Of a stretch of 64,000 bases of DNA, positions 16,806-25,891 are shown piece by piece. Each line of letters begins with the position of its first letter. Position 1 is the first letter of the stretch. The translations under genes were made by a program, and so were the position numbers. Under the pieces are notes generated by a model that saw only the letters and a program-made list of their open reading frames with translations, was not told where the DNA came from and made no database searches. The stretch comes from Providencia sp. R33 (GTDB lineage Bacteria; Pseudomonadota; Gammaproteobacteria; Enterobacterales; Enterobacteriaceae), in contig NZ_CP072453.1 of the NCBI RefSeq assembly GCF_019343475.1, forward strand, positions 3,658,001 to 3,722,000, read 5' to 3'.

Positions 16806-17972
16806 TTAGTCATTGCCAAATAAATCGCGTGTATACACTTTGTCTGCCACATCTTCGATTTCAGGCACCATACGGTTAGCCAAAATGATGTCGCATTGAG
16901 CTTTAAATTCCGCTAAGTCATTGACCACTTTTGAACGGAAAAACTCGGTTTCTTTCATCACTGGCTCATACACCACCACTTCAATGCCTTTAGCTTTGAT
17001 GCGTTTCATGATGCCTTGCACCGCAGAGGCGCGGAAGTTATCTGACCCTGCTTTCATCACTAAGCGATAGACACCGACTTTACGTGGTGCTTTAGCAATA
17101 ATCGCGTCAGAGATGAAGTCCTTACGGGTGCGGTTGGATTCCACAATCGCGTTAATCAGGTTATTCGGCACGTCATCGTAGTTGGCCAGCAATTGTTTGG
17201 TATCTTTCGGTAAACAATAACCGCCGTAACCGAATGACGGGTTGTTATAATGGCTGCCAATACGTGGGTCTAAGGATACACCTTCAATTATTTGGCGTGC
17301 ATTTAAACCACGGCTCTCTGCGTAGGTGTCTAACTCGTTAAAGTAGGCTACACGCATCGCTAAGTAGGTGTTAGCAAACAGTTTAATGGCTTCGGCTTCC
17401 GTTCCATCGGTGAATAGAACCGGAACGTCTTTTTTGATGGCGCCTTCAAGCAGCAAATCAGCAAAAATTTGCGCGCGCTCAGAGCGCTCACCCACCACAA
17501 TACGGGATGGGTGCAGGTTATCCCACAATGCGCGGCCTTCACGTAGAAATTCTGGGGAGAAAATCACGTTGGTGTAGCCAAATTCTTCCCGTAAACGTGC
17601 GGTAAAACCAACAGGAATGGTCGATTTGACGATAATCGTCGCAGTTGGGTTGATTTCATTCACATCGTGAATAACGGATTCCACCGATTTGGTATTGAAA
17701 TAGTTGGTTTTTGGGTCGTAGTCTGTCGGTGTCGCAACAATGACATACTGTGCGCCTGTATAAGCTTCTACTTTATCTTCCGTGGCACGGAAATGCAGTG
17801 TTTTTTCTGTTAAAAATTGTTCAATCTCCGTGTCGACAATCGGCGATTGGTGGTTGTTTAACATCACCACTTTTTCGGGAATAATATCTACTGCAACCAC
17901 TTCGTGGTGTTGTGACAGTAACATGGCGTTAGATAGACCGACGTAGCCAGTCCCTGCGATTGCTATTTTCAA
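16806..17972 (-). CDS. ugd: UDP-glucose 6-dehydrogenase
   Basis: Oxidises UDP-glucose to UDP-glucuronate with two NAD+. The 388-residue protein has the N-terminal Rossmann motif GTGYVGLSNA, the segment FSPEFLREGRA near residues 138-147, and the catalytic Cys at about 253 (GYGGYCLPKD). It is 43 bases downstream of the uronate epimerase gene, so the two form a short operon delivering UDP-glucuronate and UDP-galacturonate to envelope polysaccharide. In enterobacteria ugd is often under PhoP/PmrA control; I saw no convincing box here. Confidence 0.96.
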   Translation of the reverse strand: MKIAIAGTGYVGLSNAMLLSQHHEVVAVDIIPEKVVMLNNHQSPIVDTEIEQFLTEKTLHFRATEDKVEAYTGAQYVIVATPTDYDPKTNYFNTKSVESVIHDVNEINPTATIIVKSTIPVGFTARLREEFGYTNVIFSPEFLREGRALWDNLHPSRIVVGERSERAQIFADLLLEGAIKKDVPVLFTDGTEAEAIKLFANTYLAMRVAYFNELDTYAESRGLNARQIIEGVSLDPRIGSHYNNPSFGYGGYCLPKDTKQLLANYDDVPNNLINAIVESNRTRKDFISDAIIAKAPRKVGVYRLVMKAGSDNFRASAVQGIMKRIKAKGIEVVVYEPVMKETEFFRSKVVNDLAEFKAQCDIILANRMVPEIEDVADKVYTRDLFGND

Positions 17973-18015
17973 ACTTGCCTCTCGAATCCTGCTACAGGAT
18001 TACAGGTTATTGATA

Positions 18016-19017
18016 TTATTGATGGTAATAAGAGCGATACCAGTCAACAAACGCCTGAACACCCTGTTCAATAGAAATTTGTGGGTGATAACCTGTCACA
18101 TTAAACAGGTCCTCGGTATCTGCCCAAGTTGTGTATACATCCCCTGCCTGCATCGGTAAAAAGTTTTTAATCGCTTCTTTACCAAGCGCTTTTTCCAGTG
18201 CAGTAATAAAATCAATTAATTTAACTGGCTTCCCATTACCGATATTATAGATACGATATGGCGCGCTGCTTTGCTCTGGCGATGTCGAATGATTATTTGG
18301 ATCTGCTTGGGGAATTATATCTGAAATCCGGATCATCCCCTCGACAATATCATCAACAAACGTGAAATCGCGGCTGAGATTGCCGTTATTATAAACATCG
18401 ATTGGTTCACCCGCTAAAATGGCTTTGGTGAATTTGAATAGCGCCATATCCGGGCGACCCCATGGCCCATACACAGTAAAAAACCGCAGGCCCGTTGTCG
18501 GCAACTGGTATAAGTGTGAATAGGAATGGGACATTAATTCATTGGCTTTCTTTGTGGCAGCATACAACGATATTGGATGATCTGTTGGCATATTAGTTGT
18601 AAATGGTGCGTTATCTGTAACGCCATAGACAGAGCTAGAAGATGCATAAACTAAATGTTTAACTTTGGCTTGGCGGCAACCTTCTAAAATAGAAAGATGC
18701 CCCGTCAAATTACTGTCAGCGTAAGCAAATGGATTTTCTAATGAATAACGTACCCCCGCTTGTGCAGCAAGATGGATAACACGGTCAAATTGCTCTTGGG
18801 TGCACAGAACCCTCACTGTTTCACGATCAGTCAAATCAAGGTGAATAAATCGAAATGATTGATACTGCTCCAACAAATGCAAACGGGATTGTTTTAATCC
18901 CTGATCGTAATAGGCATTTAGGTTATCAATCCCAACGACCTCATGCCCATTTTCCAATAAACGCTGGCATAGCCTAAACCCTATAAACCCCGCACTTCCA
19001 GTGACCAAGTATTTCAT
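18016..19017 (-). CDS. UDP-glucuronate 4-epimerase (extended SDR family)
   Basis: A 333-residue NAD-dependent epimerase. GSAGFIGFRL is the nucleotide-binding motif (residues 7-16), YAATKKA carries the catalytic Tyr-x3-Lys near residue 152, and TVYGPWGRPDMALFKF is typical of the UDP-GlcA 4-epimerase/CapI branch. It would convert UDP-glucuronate made by Ugd into UDP-galacturonate for LPS core or O-antigen. It precedes ugd in the same direction. A UDP-N-acetylhexosamine epimerase role is less likely given this neighbour. Confidence 0.88.
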   Translation of the reverse strand: MKYLVTGSAGFIGFRLCQRLLENGHEVVGIDNLNAYYDQGLKQSRLHLLEQYQSFRFIHLDLTDRETVRVLCTQEQFDRVIHLAAQAGVRYSLENPFAYADSNLTGHLSILEGCRQAKVKHLVYASSSSVYGVTDNAPFTTNMPTDHPISLYAATKKANELMSHSYSHLYQLPTTGLRFFTVYGPWGRPDMALFKFTKAILAGEPIDVYNNGNLSRDFTFVDDIVEGMIRISDIIPQADPNNHSTSPEQSSAPYRIYNIGNGKPVKLIDFITALEKALGKEAIKNFLPMQAGDVYTTWADTEDLFNVTGYHPQISIEQGVQAFVDWYRSYYHQ

Positions 19018-19197
19018 ATTTATCGTCTTCTAGCGTTAAACCATTTACAAAGCTCAAAAGAGCACCGAATTTCACAGAAAAATCAACTTCATGTAAGACA
19101 AAAAAAACAAAGAATGGTTTTATTATTAAAACAATAATGCATAAAAAAGTAGGGAATTTTAAGGAAGAGTTAAAATTTTAAGCATCGATATAAGAAA

Positions 19198-19225
19198 AGC
19201 CGCAAGTTTTTTAAAACTTACGGCT
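19198..19225 (-). terminator. Terminator of the sulfatase-family gene
   Basis: A 13-bp stem AGCCGTAAGTTTT/AAAACTTGCGGCT (minus strand, one wobble pair) is followed by TTTCTT and lies 13 bases after the stop codon of the minus-strand gene. Confidence 0.8.
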
Positions 19226-19237
19226 AGTAATCATTAT

Positions 19238-20896
19238 TTATTGAGCACCTTTTTTATCTGCCGCTTCCAATGTGCGGTAAACATAATTACGGTAGCTGTC
19301 TAACAGTTTTTGGTCTTCGCAATCATTGAGCTTGCCATCACATAAATGGCGCATTTTAATATTTGCTTCATAGAATGGGGAAACTTTTAAGTTTGCTCTT
19401 TCTAATAAAATACCGCCCAAAAATGAAATATCCGTTAACGCGCCTGTTTTGATTGCGGTGCCTGATTTTAAATTATCCCGCAACGTAAATTGCGTTAAAT
19501 ACGCAGGTGATGAGAATGGCGAGTCATACTGATTTAAGCTAATACCGGGTTGGTGGTCACCAAAATATAAAAACATTAACGGGCGGTCACGCTTATCAAT
19601 AAACTCAGCAAAATCTCGCATTGCTCCATCGGATGCGGTAATTTTTTCCATATAATGGCTAAATTCACCAGCTGCATCTTGATGCTTAATTTTATCTTTT
19701 ATACCGAAATCATCGCTATGTGTTTCTTTATAAGGCCCATGTTCATACATGGTTAAAGAGAAAATAAAGACAGGTTTATCCGTTTCTTTTGCTAAGATTT
19801 CTTTGACGTATTTCAGCATGTCATCTGTGCTAATAGTCCATAAGTTATCTTGTAATTTACCCGGATAACCTAGCTCCTGCGGCTGAATAATCCTGTCTAC
19901 ACCTAATGTTTCATATGCATGGCCTGAATGATAAGCCCCTTTATTAAAAGGCGTCAGCACAACGGTATAATAACCATTGGCTTTCATTTCTTTAAATAAG
20001 CTATTTTTCAGATTGTCGACAATAAAATAAAACACACCACTTTTTTGTGCCCCAAAATCGTCACTATTTAATCCAGTTAAGGCCGAAAACTCAGATAACC
20101 AAGTGCCGCCACCAAAAGTTTGGACTCGCATTTGGCTATGGGCAATAACGCCCTCATCTTGTTGGAACATAAATAAATTAGGGAGTTTTGTGCCTTCAGG
20201 TAAATCATAAATATGCGGGTCAACCGTAGATTCTTGCAGTAATAAAACAATATCTGGCTTTTCTGACGAGGTGCTATTGTTTAATGAGACGGTCGACGCT
20301 TTTTCGATAAAGTAGTCAGCGGTACCCGCAAACTCAGGAGATTGGTAACTGGCGTTTTTTGCGGACATAATAATATTAGTCACAGTCCCGCGGCCTTTTG
20401 GCAACGTCTGGGACCATCGGTCATAATAATGGGAGCTCGCAAAATTAGCGCCAAAATAACCCACAACAACCAGTAGCACACCTAAAATACGTGAAACACG
20501 TGATTTGCTCGACTTAATTAAACGCCAGCTAATGACACCATTAACCACCAGTAAAATGAATAGCCCAACTAATGCTACGCCAGCCAACCAATAATGGCTT
20601 AACGTGCCCATATTGGAGGTGTCTGTCATGATATTAATATCGGTAAAGAAAAGCTGTTCTTTGTAGTAATGGACTTTTAACTGATTTAGAAATTTTATGA
20701 TAATAAACAGAGTGCTGGTGATGATAGCTGAAAATAACCAACGCGCGGTTAGTACCATTAAAATACCAAATAACACAGCATATACACTGAGCGATATGAG
20801 TGCAGGATAAATTACGCTACCTTTCTCAAACACCAAGAAAAGAGAGCCAATAAAGATCAATGCTAGATAAAAGCCTGCAAATAACTTTTTCTTCAT
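19238..20896 (-). CDS. LtaS/sulfatase-family membrane transferase
   Basis: A 552-residue protein with about five N-terminal membrane helices (residues 1-150) and a periplasmic alkaline-phosphatase-fold domain. Likely metal and nucleophile residues are seen in LLLQESTVDP, FGGGTWLSEFSALTG, MYEHGPY and YFGDHQPG. The family transfers phosphoglycerol or phosphoethanolamine to envelope glycans and lipids. Its place next to uronate and LPS kinase genes suggests modification of LPS or membrane-derived glycan. I used the ATG at 20896; a GTG at 20908 is also open. The exact donor and acceptor are unknown. Confidence 0.82.
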   Translation of the reverse strand: MKKKLFAGFYLALIFIGSLFLVFEKGSVIYPALISLSVYAVLFGILMVLTARWLFSAIITSTLFIIIKFLNQLKVHYYKEQLFFTDINIMTDTSNMGTLSHYWLAGVALVGLFILLVVNGVISWRLIKSSKSRVSRILGVLLVVVGYFGANFASSHYYDRWSQTLPKGRGTVTNIIMSAKNASYQSPEFAGTADYFIEKASTVSLNNSTSSEKPDIVLLLQESTVDPHIYDLPEGTKLPNLFMFQQDEGVIAHSQMRVQTFGGGTWLSEFSALTGLNSDDFGAQKSGVFYFIVDNLKNSLFKEMKANGYYTVVLTPFNKGAYHSGHAYETLGVDRIIQPQELGYPGKLQDNLWTISTDDMLKYVKEILAKETDKPVFIFSLTMYEHGPYKETHSDDFGIKDKIKHQDAAGEFSHYMEKITASDGAMRDFAEFIDKRDRPLMFLYFGDHQPGISLNQYDSPFSSPAYLTQFTLRDNLKSGTAIKTGALTDISFLGGILLERANLKVSPFYEANIKMRHLCDGKLNDCEDQKLLDSYRNYVYRTLEAADKKGAQ

Positions 20897-20966
20897 CAGT
20901 TTTACCACAAGTTTAATATGAGAGGTTTGCTATGAGGCACCACTATAGCGGATCAAAACACTCAAT

Positions 20967-22835
20967 TTATTCAACGAAAATGCCTTTATCTCGTAAATAG
21001 TGACCATCGCCTTTACGACGAGTAAAACCGCTTTTGTCAAAAAACTCAAGAATTTGTATCGCAAGTTTTCGCCCAATGCCTAATTCATTGCGAAAATCAG
21101 CAGCAAAAATGACGTCATTTTCCAAACAATGACGATGGATCAGTGATGCGAAATGGTTAATTTGCTCATGACTATAATAACGATCACGGACAATCGCGGT
21201 GATTAACCCCATTTGTGCCGCTTTTTTGAGTACTCGGCGCATGGTCTCTTCTTCATGACCACTTTCAAGCGCTAAATCACGTACCCACCATGCTTCATTA
21301 CGTGTCAGTAACGGGGATATTTGTTGCCAAATCACTGCCTGTTGAGTATCAAAAATAAGCCCATGTTGCGGCATATGCAACCAACCGCGGGTTTGTTTGA
21401 TAATACCATCATCAATCAAATCGCTAATTAATTTAAAAACTAACACATCACTCATTGAAGGTAGTGCCATACGTTTTAAACGCGCTTTTCCAACACCTAT
21501 CTGATCACTATGTACTTCGTTAAATTTTTCAAGAGTTTGAATTAAGCGTTCTTTCGCGGCTTGCGCTTTAAAAGCCGAAAGAACGCTATTGCCAACATGT
21601 TCTGCATCCGTTTGCACTAATACGTTTTCAAGTGCATCACCCGTTAATTGCCGAGCCCAACCATAGTCTTGTAGATTCAGTTCACCTTGCGGGAGTTGCA
21701 ACTTGAAATGCGTGAGCTCATCACTTTCTGTAGACAGTAAAGCTAACCAATCTAAAAACTCAGGAAGGCGCTTTCCTCGACGAGGGGAGGTTAATCTGAT
21801 CACTCTAGCCCCACCTAGCGTTTGGCGGGCACTGATATCTCGAATAATCAAACGGTCATTATCTACTAGCCACAATGGGGTATCTAAAATTAACTCGGCA
21901 AGTATAGGCGTTTCCCCGTGCTCAACCAATAAAGAAACTCGCCCAGTGATATGACTTGCGCCATGGTATAAATGAACAGGTTGCCAATGCTTAATCAGCG
22001 AATCACACTCTAGTTCAACAATCACGCGATTAGCAATAAATGCAGGTTTTTCAGCGAGTAACCAATCACCTCGAGTGATATCTTCTTTATCAATATCACC
22101 TGAAAGATTTAATGCAACACGGTCACCCGCTTGTGCAAAATCCGCAGATTGGTTTTGCCGGTGGATCCCTCTGATGCGAACTTGCTTATCGGCGCCAGTC
22201 ACCCATAACGAGCCGCCAACGTGGACTTGGCCAGCAAGAGCCGTTCCTGTCACAACAATCCCCGCCCCTTTAACATGAAAAACACGGTCAATTGCTAAAC
22301 GAAAACGGCGCTGTAAATTTTCATGTAATTCGCTTTGCTGATGTAGCTGTTGCAAGTATTGGCGTAATTCATCAATACCACGCCCATCTTGGGTTGACGT
22401 GATAAACAACGCGGTATCGGTCCAGCCTTGTCGAGATAATTCAGCTCTAACTTCTTCAGCTACCTGCTCGATGCGTAAGTCATCAACGCGGTCCGCTTTC
22501 GTTAAAATGGCCGTAATATCTTGGCAACCCGCAAGCCTTAAAATAGACAAGTGTTCAAGGGTTTGAGCCATCACGCCGTCATCACACGCCACCACGAGAA
22601 GCGCATGGTTGATTCCGCCAATTCCCGCCAACATGTTGGCTAAAAATTTTTCATGCCCTGGAACATCAATAAAACCAACTGCGCTGCCATCAAGTTGCGG
22701 CCAATAAGCATAGCCCAAATCGATGGTCATCCCACGTTTTTTCTCTTCAGGAAGATGGGCGGTATTTATACCCGTAATGGCTTGAATAAGTGATGTTTTA
22801 CCATGATCGACATGGCCCGCAGTTGCAAAAATCAT
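20967..22835 (-). CDS. selB: Selenocysteine-specific elongation factor SelB
   Basis: GTPase that carries Sec-tRNA(Sec) to UGA codons marked by a SECIS hairpin. The 622-residue protein has the EF-Tu-like GTPase start (ATAGHVDHGKTSLIQAITG, DVPGHEKF, TKAD) and four C-terminal winged-helix domains that bind the SECIS RNA. Its ATG overlaps the selA stop by 4 bases. A selenocysteine gene (fdoG) lies 15 kb away in the same window. Confidence 0.97.
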   Translation of the reverse strand: MIFATAGHVDHGKTSLIQAITGINTAHLPEEKKRGMTIDLGYAYWPQLDGSAVGFIDVPGHEKFLANMLAGIGGINHALLVVACDDGVMAQTLEHLSILRLAGCQDITAILTKADRVDDLRIEQVAEEVRAELSRQGWTDTALFITSTQDGRGIDELRQYLQQLHQQSELHENLQRRFRLAIDRVFHVKGAGIVVTGTALAGQVHVGGSLWVTGADKQVRIRGIHRQNQSADFAQAGDRVALNLSGDIDKEDITRGDWLLAEKPAFIANRVIVELECDSLIKHWQPVHLYHGASHITGRVSLLVEHGETPILAELILDTPLWLVDNDRLIIRDISARQTLGGARVIRLTSPRRGKRLPEFLDWLALLSTESDELTHFKLQLPQGELNLQDYGWARQLTGDALENVLVQTDAEHVGNSVLSAFKAQAAKERLIQTLEKFNEVHSDQIGVGKARLKRMALPSMSDVLVFKLISDLIDDGIIKQTRGWLHMPQHGLIFDTQQAVIWQQISPLLTRNEAWWVRDLALESGHEEETMRRVLKKAAQMGLITAIVRDRYYSHEQINHFASLIHRHCLENDVIFAADFRNELGIGRKLAIQILEFFDKSGFTRRKGDGHYLRDKGIFVE

Positions 22836-24223
22836 GAAAGTAAAACCTGTAATAATGCATGTTCATCATCGAGACAGCGCAAATCAAGCCACAATTTTCC
22901 TTCTTTCATCCGGCCAATCACAGGTTGAGGCAACTGACGCCAATGAGATGCTAATTGCTCCAATGTCCCTCCTTTGCCATTGAGGGGGGCAAAGGTAATC
23001 GCAAAGCTTGGCAACCTATCGATGGGTAATGAGCCACTACCAATTTGTGACAAGCAAGGCTCAATTTCAACGATAAATTTGTCCCCGTAGAATGCCTGTA
23101 AAGCCACTAACACATTGTCTGCACTGTGGCGAATTGTTTCGGGCTCACGGGTTAACCAACGCAATGTCGGTAAATCATTGATCAGTTTTTCAGGGGTAAG
23201 ATAAAGCGTTAACGTGGCCTCTAACGCAGCTAGGGTCATTTTGTCGACCCGCAAAGCACGTTTTAACGGGTGTTTTTGAATGGCATCTATCCATTTTTTC
23301 TTCCCAAGAATGATCCCCGCTTGCGGGCCACCAAGCAGTTTGTCACCCGAGATAGACACTAAATCAATACCTTGAGATAGATAGGTATGTGGCATCGGCT
23401 CAGCTGGCAAGCCATATTCTGTCATATCAATCATCGAGCCACTGCCTAAATCAATGGCGGTGGGAAGTTGATATTTACGGCCTAGCTCAGCCAACTCATG
23501 GCCTTCGACCTCTGCCGTGAAGCCTTCAATGCTATAATTGCTGGTGTGCACCTTCATTAATAATGCAGTGCGCTCATTAATCGCATTTTCATAATCACGT
23601 AAATGAGTACGGTTCGTTGTCCCCACTTCAACAAGTTGACATCCCGCTTGGGACATCACATCAGGCACACGAAAAGCGCCGCCAATCTCAACTAACTCGC
23701 CTCGAGAAACAATCACTTGCTGGCCATTTGCCACCGTTGCAAGCAACAGCAAAACCGCTGCGGCATTATTATTAACAATACATGCATCCTCTGCGCCCGT
23801 TAGTTCGCAGAGCAAATCGGCAATCGCGCGGTCGCGATGACCACGCATTGCACCATCCAGAGAATATTCTAATGTGACAGGTGAACTCATCACTTTGCTA
23901 ACTGTGTCAATCGCTGTTTTGGACATCACAGCTCGCCCAAGGTTGGTATGCAACACCGTTCCTGTTAGGTTAAAGACATTTTTTAATGCGCTTTGGCCTA
24001 ATTCATCGTGGCGTTTTGCTAGCTCTTTTAGCCAGTCAGTGTGCCAATCGGGTAACTTCCCTTGCCGTGAGATACACTCTCGCGCTTGCTCCTGCATTTC
24101 ACGCAAGCACGCAGTAACCCAGTGCAACCCTGACTGCTCAACCAATATTTGCACTTCATCAAGCTGCAATAACTTATCAACCGAAGGTAATTGCCGATAT
24201 AACGCTAAGTTTGCTTCCACCAT
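22832..24223 (-). CDS. selA: L-seryl-tRNA(Sec) selenium transferase
   Basis: PLP enzyme that converts Ser-tRNA(Sec) to Sec-tRNA(Sec) using selenophosphate. It has 463 residues, as in E. coli. The PLP lysine is Lys295 in SGDKLLGGPQAG, at the E. coli position. Conserved segments include NLTGTVLHTNLGRA and NNNAAAVLLLL. It is coupled to selB by a 4-base overlap and follows fdhE by 22 bases, forming fdhE-selA-selB. Confidence 0.97.
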   Translation of the reverse strand: MVEANLALYRQLPSVDKLLQLDEVQILVEQSGLHWVTACLREMQEQARECISRQGKLPDWHTDWLKELAKRHDELGQSALKNVFNLTGTVLHTNLGRAVMSKTAIDTVSKVMSSPVTLEYSLDGAMRGHRDRAIADLLCELTGAEDACIVNNNAAAVLLLLATVANGQQVIVSRGELVEIGGAFRVPDVMSQAGCQLVEVGTTNRTHLRDYENAINERTALLMKVHTSNYSIEGFTAEVEGHELAELGRKYQLPTAIDLGSGSMIDMTEYGLPAEPMPHTYLSQGIDLVSISGDKLLGGPQAGIILGKKKWIDAIQKHPLKRALRVDKMTLAALEATLTLYLTPEKLINDLPTLRWLTREPETIRHSADNVLVALQAFYGDKFIVEIEPCLSQIGSGSLPIDRLPSFAITFAPLNGKGGTLEQLASHWRQLPQPVIGRMKEGKLWLDLRCLDDEHALLQVLLS

Positions 24224-24245
24224 AATCGCAATTCTCTGTTACCGC

Positions 24246-25181
24246 TTATTTTTCGCCGGGAAAAAGGAACGGGTTAATGCTGCTACGAGCAAAACCTTCC
24301 TCTTCCATACGTGCATCAAGAATAATTGAGGCTAAGTCATCTGCAACCGCTTCTACTTTGGCTTCTTTTTCTTGGTAAAGAATTTTGAGGTAGCTACCGC
24401 AATCACCACAGCTTTCGGCTTTAACCGCCGCATTTTCATCATCAAGTGACCAGTAATTCAATTTACCCGTTTGCTCACAGTTGCTACATTTCACACGTAC
24501 CATGTGCCACTCAGTTTCACATAAGTTACAGTGCAAATAGCGCAGGCCTTGTGATGTCCCGATTTGCACAATACTGGAAACCGGCATGCTGTTACAGACA
24601 GGGCAGAAGTGGCGATGATCACCGTGCTCTGCGCGAGCTTTACCAGGAATGCTTGCCGCCATTTGTGCCCAATAAACAGAAAGCGCCGCCCAAATAAACA
24701 TGGATTTATCCGCTGGGACTTTTTCAAACTCTTCGTTTAATAACGCGGACGCCATAGCTTCTAATTCATTTTCAGATGCTTTATCTAAATTTTCGAGTGC
24801 AGGACGGACGGATTCAGGCACAACAGGCATTAATTCAGCAATTATCGATTTTAATAATTTATGCCAATGCGTTGTACGAGGTAGCGTTTTAGTATCCAAT
24901 GGTGAATGATTGGTGTTAACTGAACGCGCTAAAATGTCAGTCATATCAACATCTAATGGATTATCATGCTGCGCATTATGCTGCGCTGTCGCGACTTCAG
25001 CAGCAAAATTAAGGTAATTTGCAAAAGGATGCTCACCAATGCCAAGCTCTTTCAACCTTTCAGCTCGACGTTGATATAAGCTTTTTAAGTTAGGGAACAG
25101 TACTGGCGGAATAAAACCAATGCCTTTTTCTTTTAATCTTTCTTGTCCTAACTCTTCTTTAGGAACGATACGAATACCCAT
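24246..25181 (-). CDS. fdhE: Formate dehydrogenase accessory protein FdhE
   Basis: A 311-residue rubredoxin-like cytoplasmic protein needed for activity of the respiratory formate dehydrogenases; it interacts with the catalytic subunits. Its four Cys pairs are visible: CPVC near residue 185, CNLC near 212, CSNC near 227 and CGDC near 251. In E. coli fdhE follows fdoGHI; here it leads an operon with selAB and is 9 kb from fdoGHI, a rearrangement that links selenium insertion to formate dehydrogenase maturation. Confidence 0.95.
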   Translation of the reverse strand: MGIRIVPKEELGQERLKEKGIGFIPPVLFPNLKSLYQRRAERLKELGIGEHPFANYLNFAAEVATAQHNAQHDNPLDVDMTDILARSVNTNHSPLDTKTLPRTTHWHKLLKSIIAELMPVVPESVRPALENLDKASENELEAMASALLNEEFEKVPADKSMFIWAALSVYWAQMAASIPGKARAEHGDHRHFCPVCNSMPVSSIVQIGTSQGLRYLHCNLCETEWHMVRVKCSNCEQTGKLNYWSLDDENAAVKAESCGDCGSYLKILYQEKEAKVEAVADDLASIILDARMEEEGFARSSINPFLFPGEK

Positions 25182-25630
25182 TGCATTCTCACTTTTCTAT
25201 TTTCTGAACGATTTTTTGCGCATAGAGTAAGCCTATACACAAATTTATCATTCCTATTTTATGCCATCAGCGTAAATTGCTGCTATATAGTGTTCAGGAT
25301 AAAACAAAAATGGCTAGGTCGCTACCTTGATGCCGCTGTATCAAGACCGCTGTTTGATCTGATAAGGGTTTTGTGAGCAACGAGAGAAAAAACGCAGACA
25401 AATTTACCTTAAGCAAACAATAATTATGATGCACAATCGCAGATAAAACGGCGTTTCTACGGATGCAAATCACCCTATTTCAGGGTCATAAATTGCTGAT
25501 TATGGCGGCCAACCTATTATTGTCAATAACCTGTGAGGTTAATCAATCTTTAACAAGCTAAGAATAATTAATAAGCAAATAAATACAGTTAAATAAAATT
25601 TTTATTGAAACATTAACAAGGATATTTAAA

Positions 25631-25658
25631 TTACTGTATTAATTTTCTTTGGTATAGC
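25631..25658 (+). promoter_or_regulatory. Putative sigma-70 promoter of the small ORF
   Basis: TTACTG (25631-25636) and TATAGC (25653-25658) are separated by 16 bases. The predicted start would be near 25665, about 25 bases before the small ORF. Confidence 0.35.
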
Positions 25659-25690
25659 TTTAAAGCTGAATTATAACTGAGGCCATAGAA

Positions 25691-25780
25691 ATGAGAGAGT
25701 TATTAAGTCAGGTGACCTATTTATTATTTTTGCAAAACAGGATTGGATTGTTGATAAAAAATAAATTTAAAATAACTTAA
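25691..25780 (+). CDS. Possible 29-residue small protein
   Basis: ATG AGA GAG opens a 29-codon frame whose product begins MRELLSQVTYLLFLQNRIG and ends in a basic KNKFKIT tail. A TGAGG sequence lies eight bases before the ATG, a promoter-like pair lies upstream, and a terminator starts ten bases after the stop. The product is mildly hydrophobic in its centre and then positive, like some membrane-associated small proteins. I do not recognise it. The unit could instead be a small RNA. Confidence 0.3.
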   Translation: MRELLSQVTYLLFLQNRIGLLIKNKFKIT

Positions 25781-25790
25781 CAATATGTTT

Positions 25791-25825
25791 AATACGCGAC
25801 CAATTTATTTTGGCCGCGTATTTTT
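25791..25825 (+). terminator. Rho-independent terminator of the small-ORF unit
   Basis: AATACGCG (25791-25798) pairs with CGCGTATT (25815-25822), extended by CCAA/TTGG inside, and continues into five T residues on the plus strand. The opposite strand has no T-run, so this is not primarily the terminator of uxuA. Confidence 0.75.
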
Positions 25826-25891
25826 AAGCATACTTAATTCTTTGATATTTAATTCATACCAAATAGTAGAAGCAAATATGATGAAGTTAAT

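Larger units (their letters stand above)
25182..25891. other. 710-base intergenic region with a possible small gene
   Basis: No ORF of normal size is present. The first 400 bases hold no recognisable feature. From about 25630 a plus-strand unit can be drawn: promoter-like hexamers, a 29-codon ORF with a ribosome site, and a strong terminator (listed separately). Confidence 0.6.

Noticed and set aside
19238..20896. Sulfatase proper
   Set aside because: The protein has N-terminal membrane helices and a Thr in the nucleophile position rather than the C/S-x-P-x-R formylglycine motif, so a transferase of the LtaS/EptA type is more likely.
25182..25600. tRNA, selC or transposon remnant between fdhE and uxuA
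   Set aside because: No cloverleaf, terminal inverted repeats or transposase-like reading frame could be made out.
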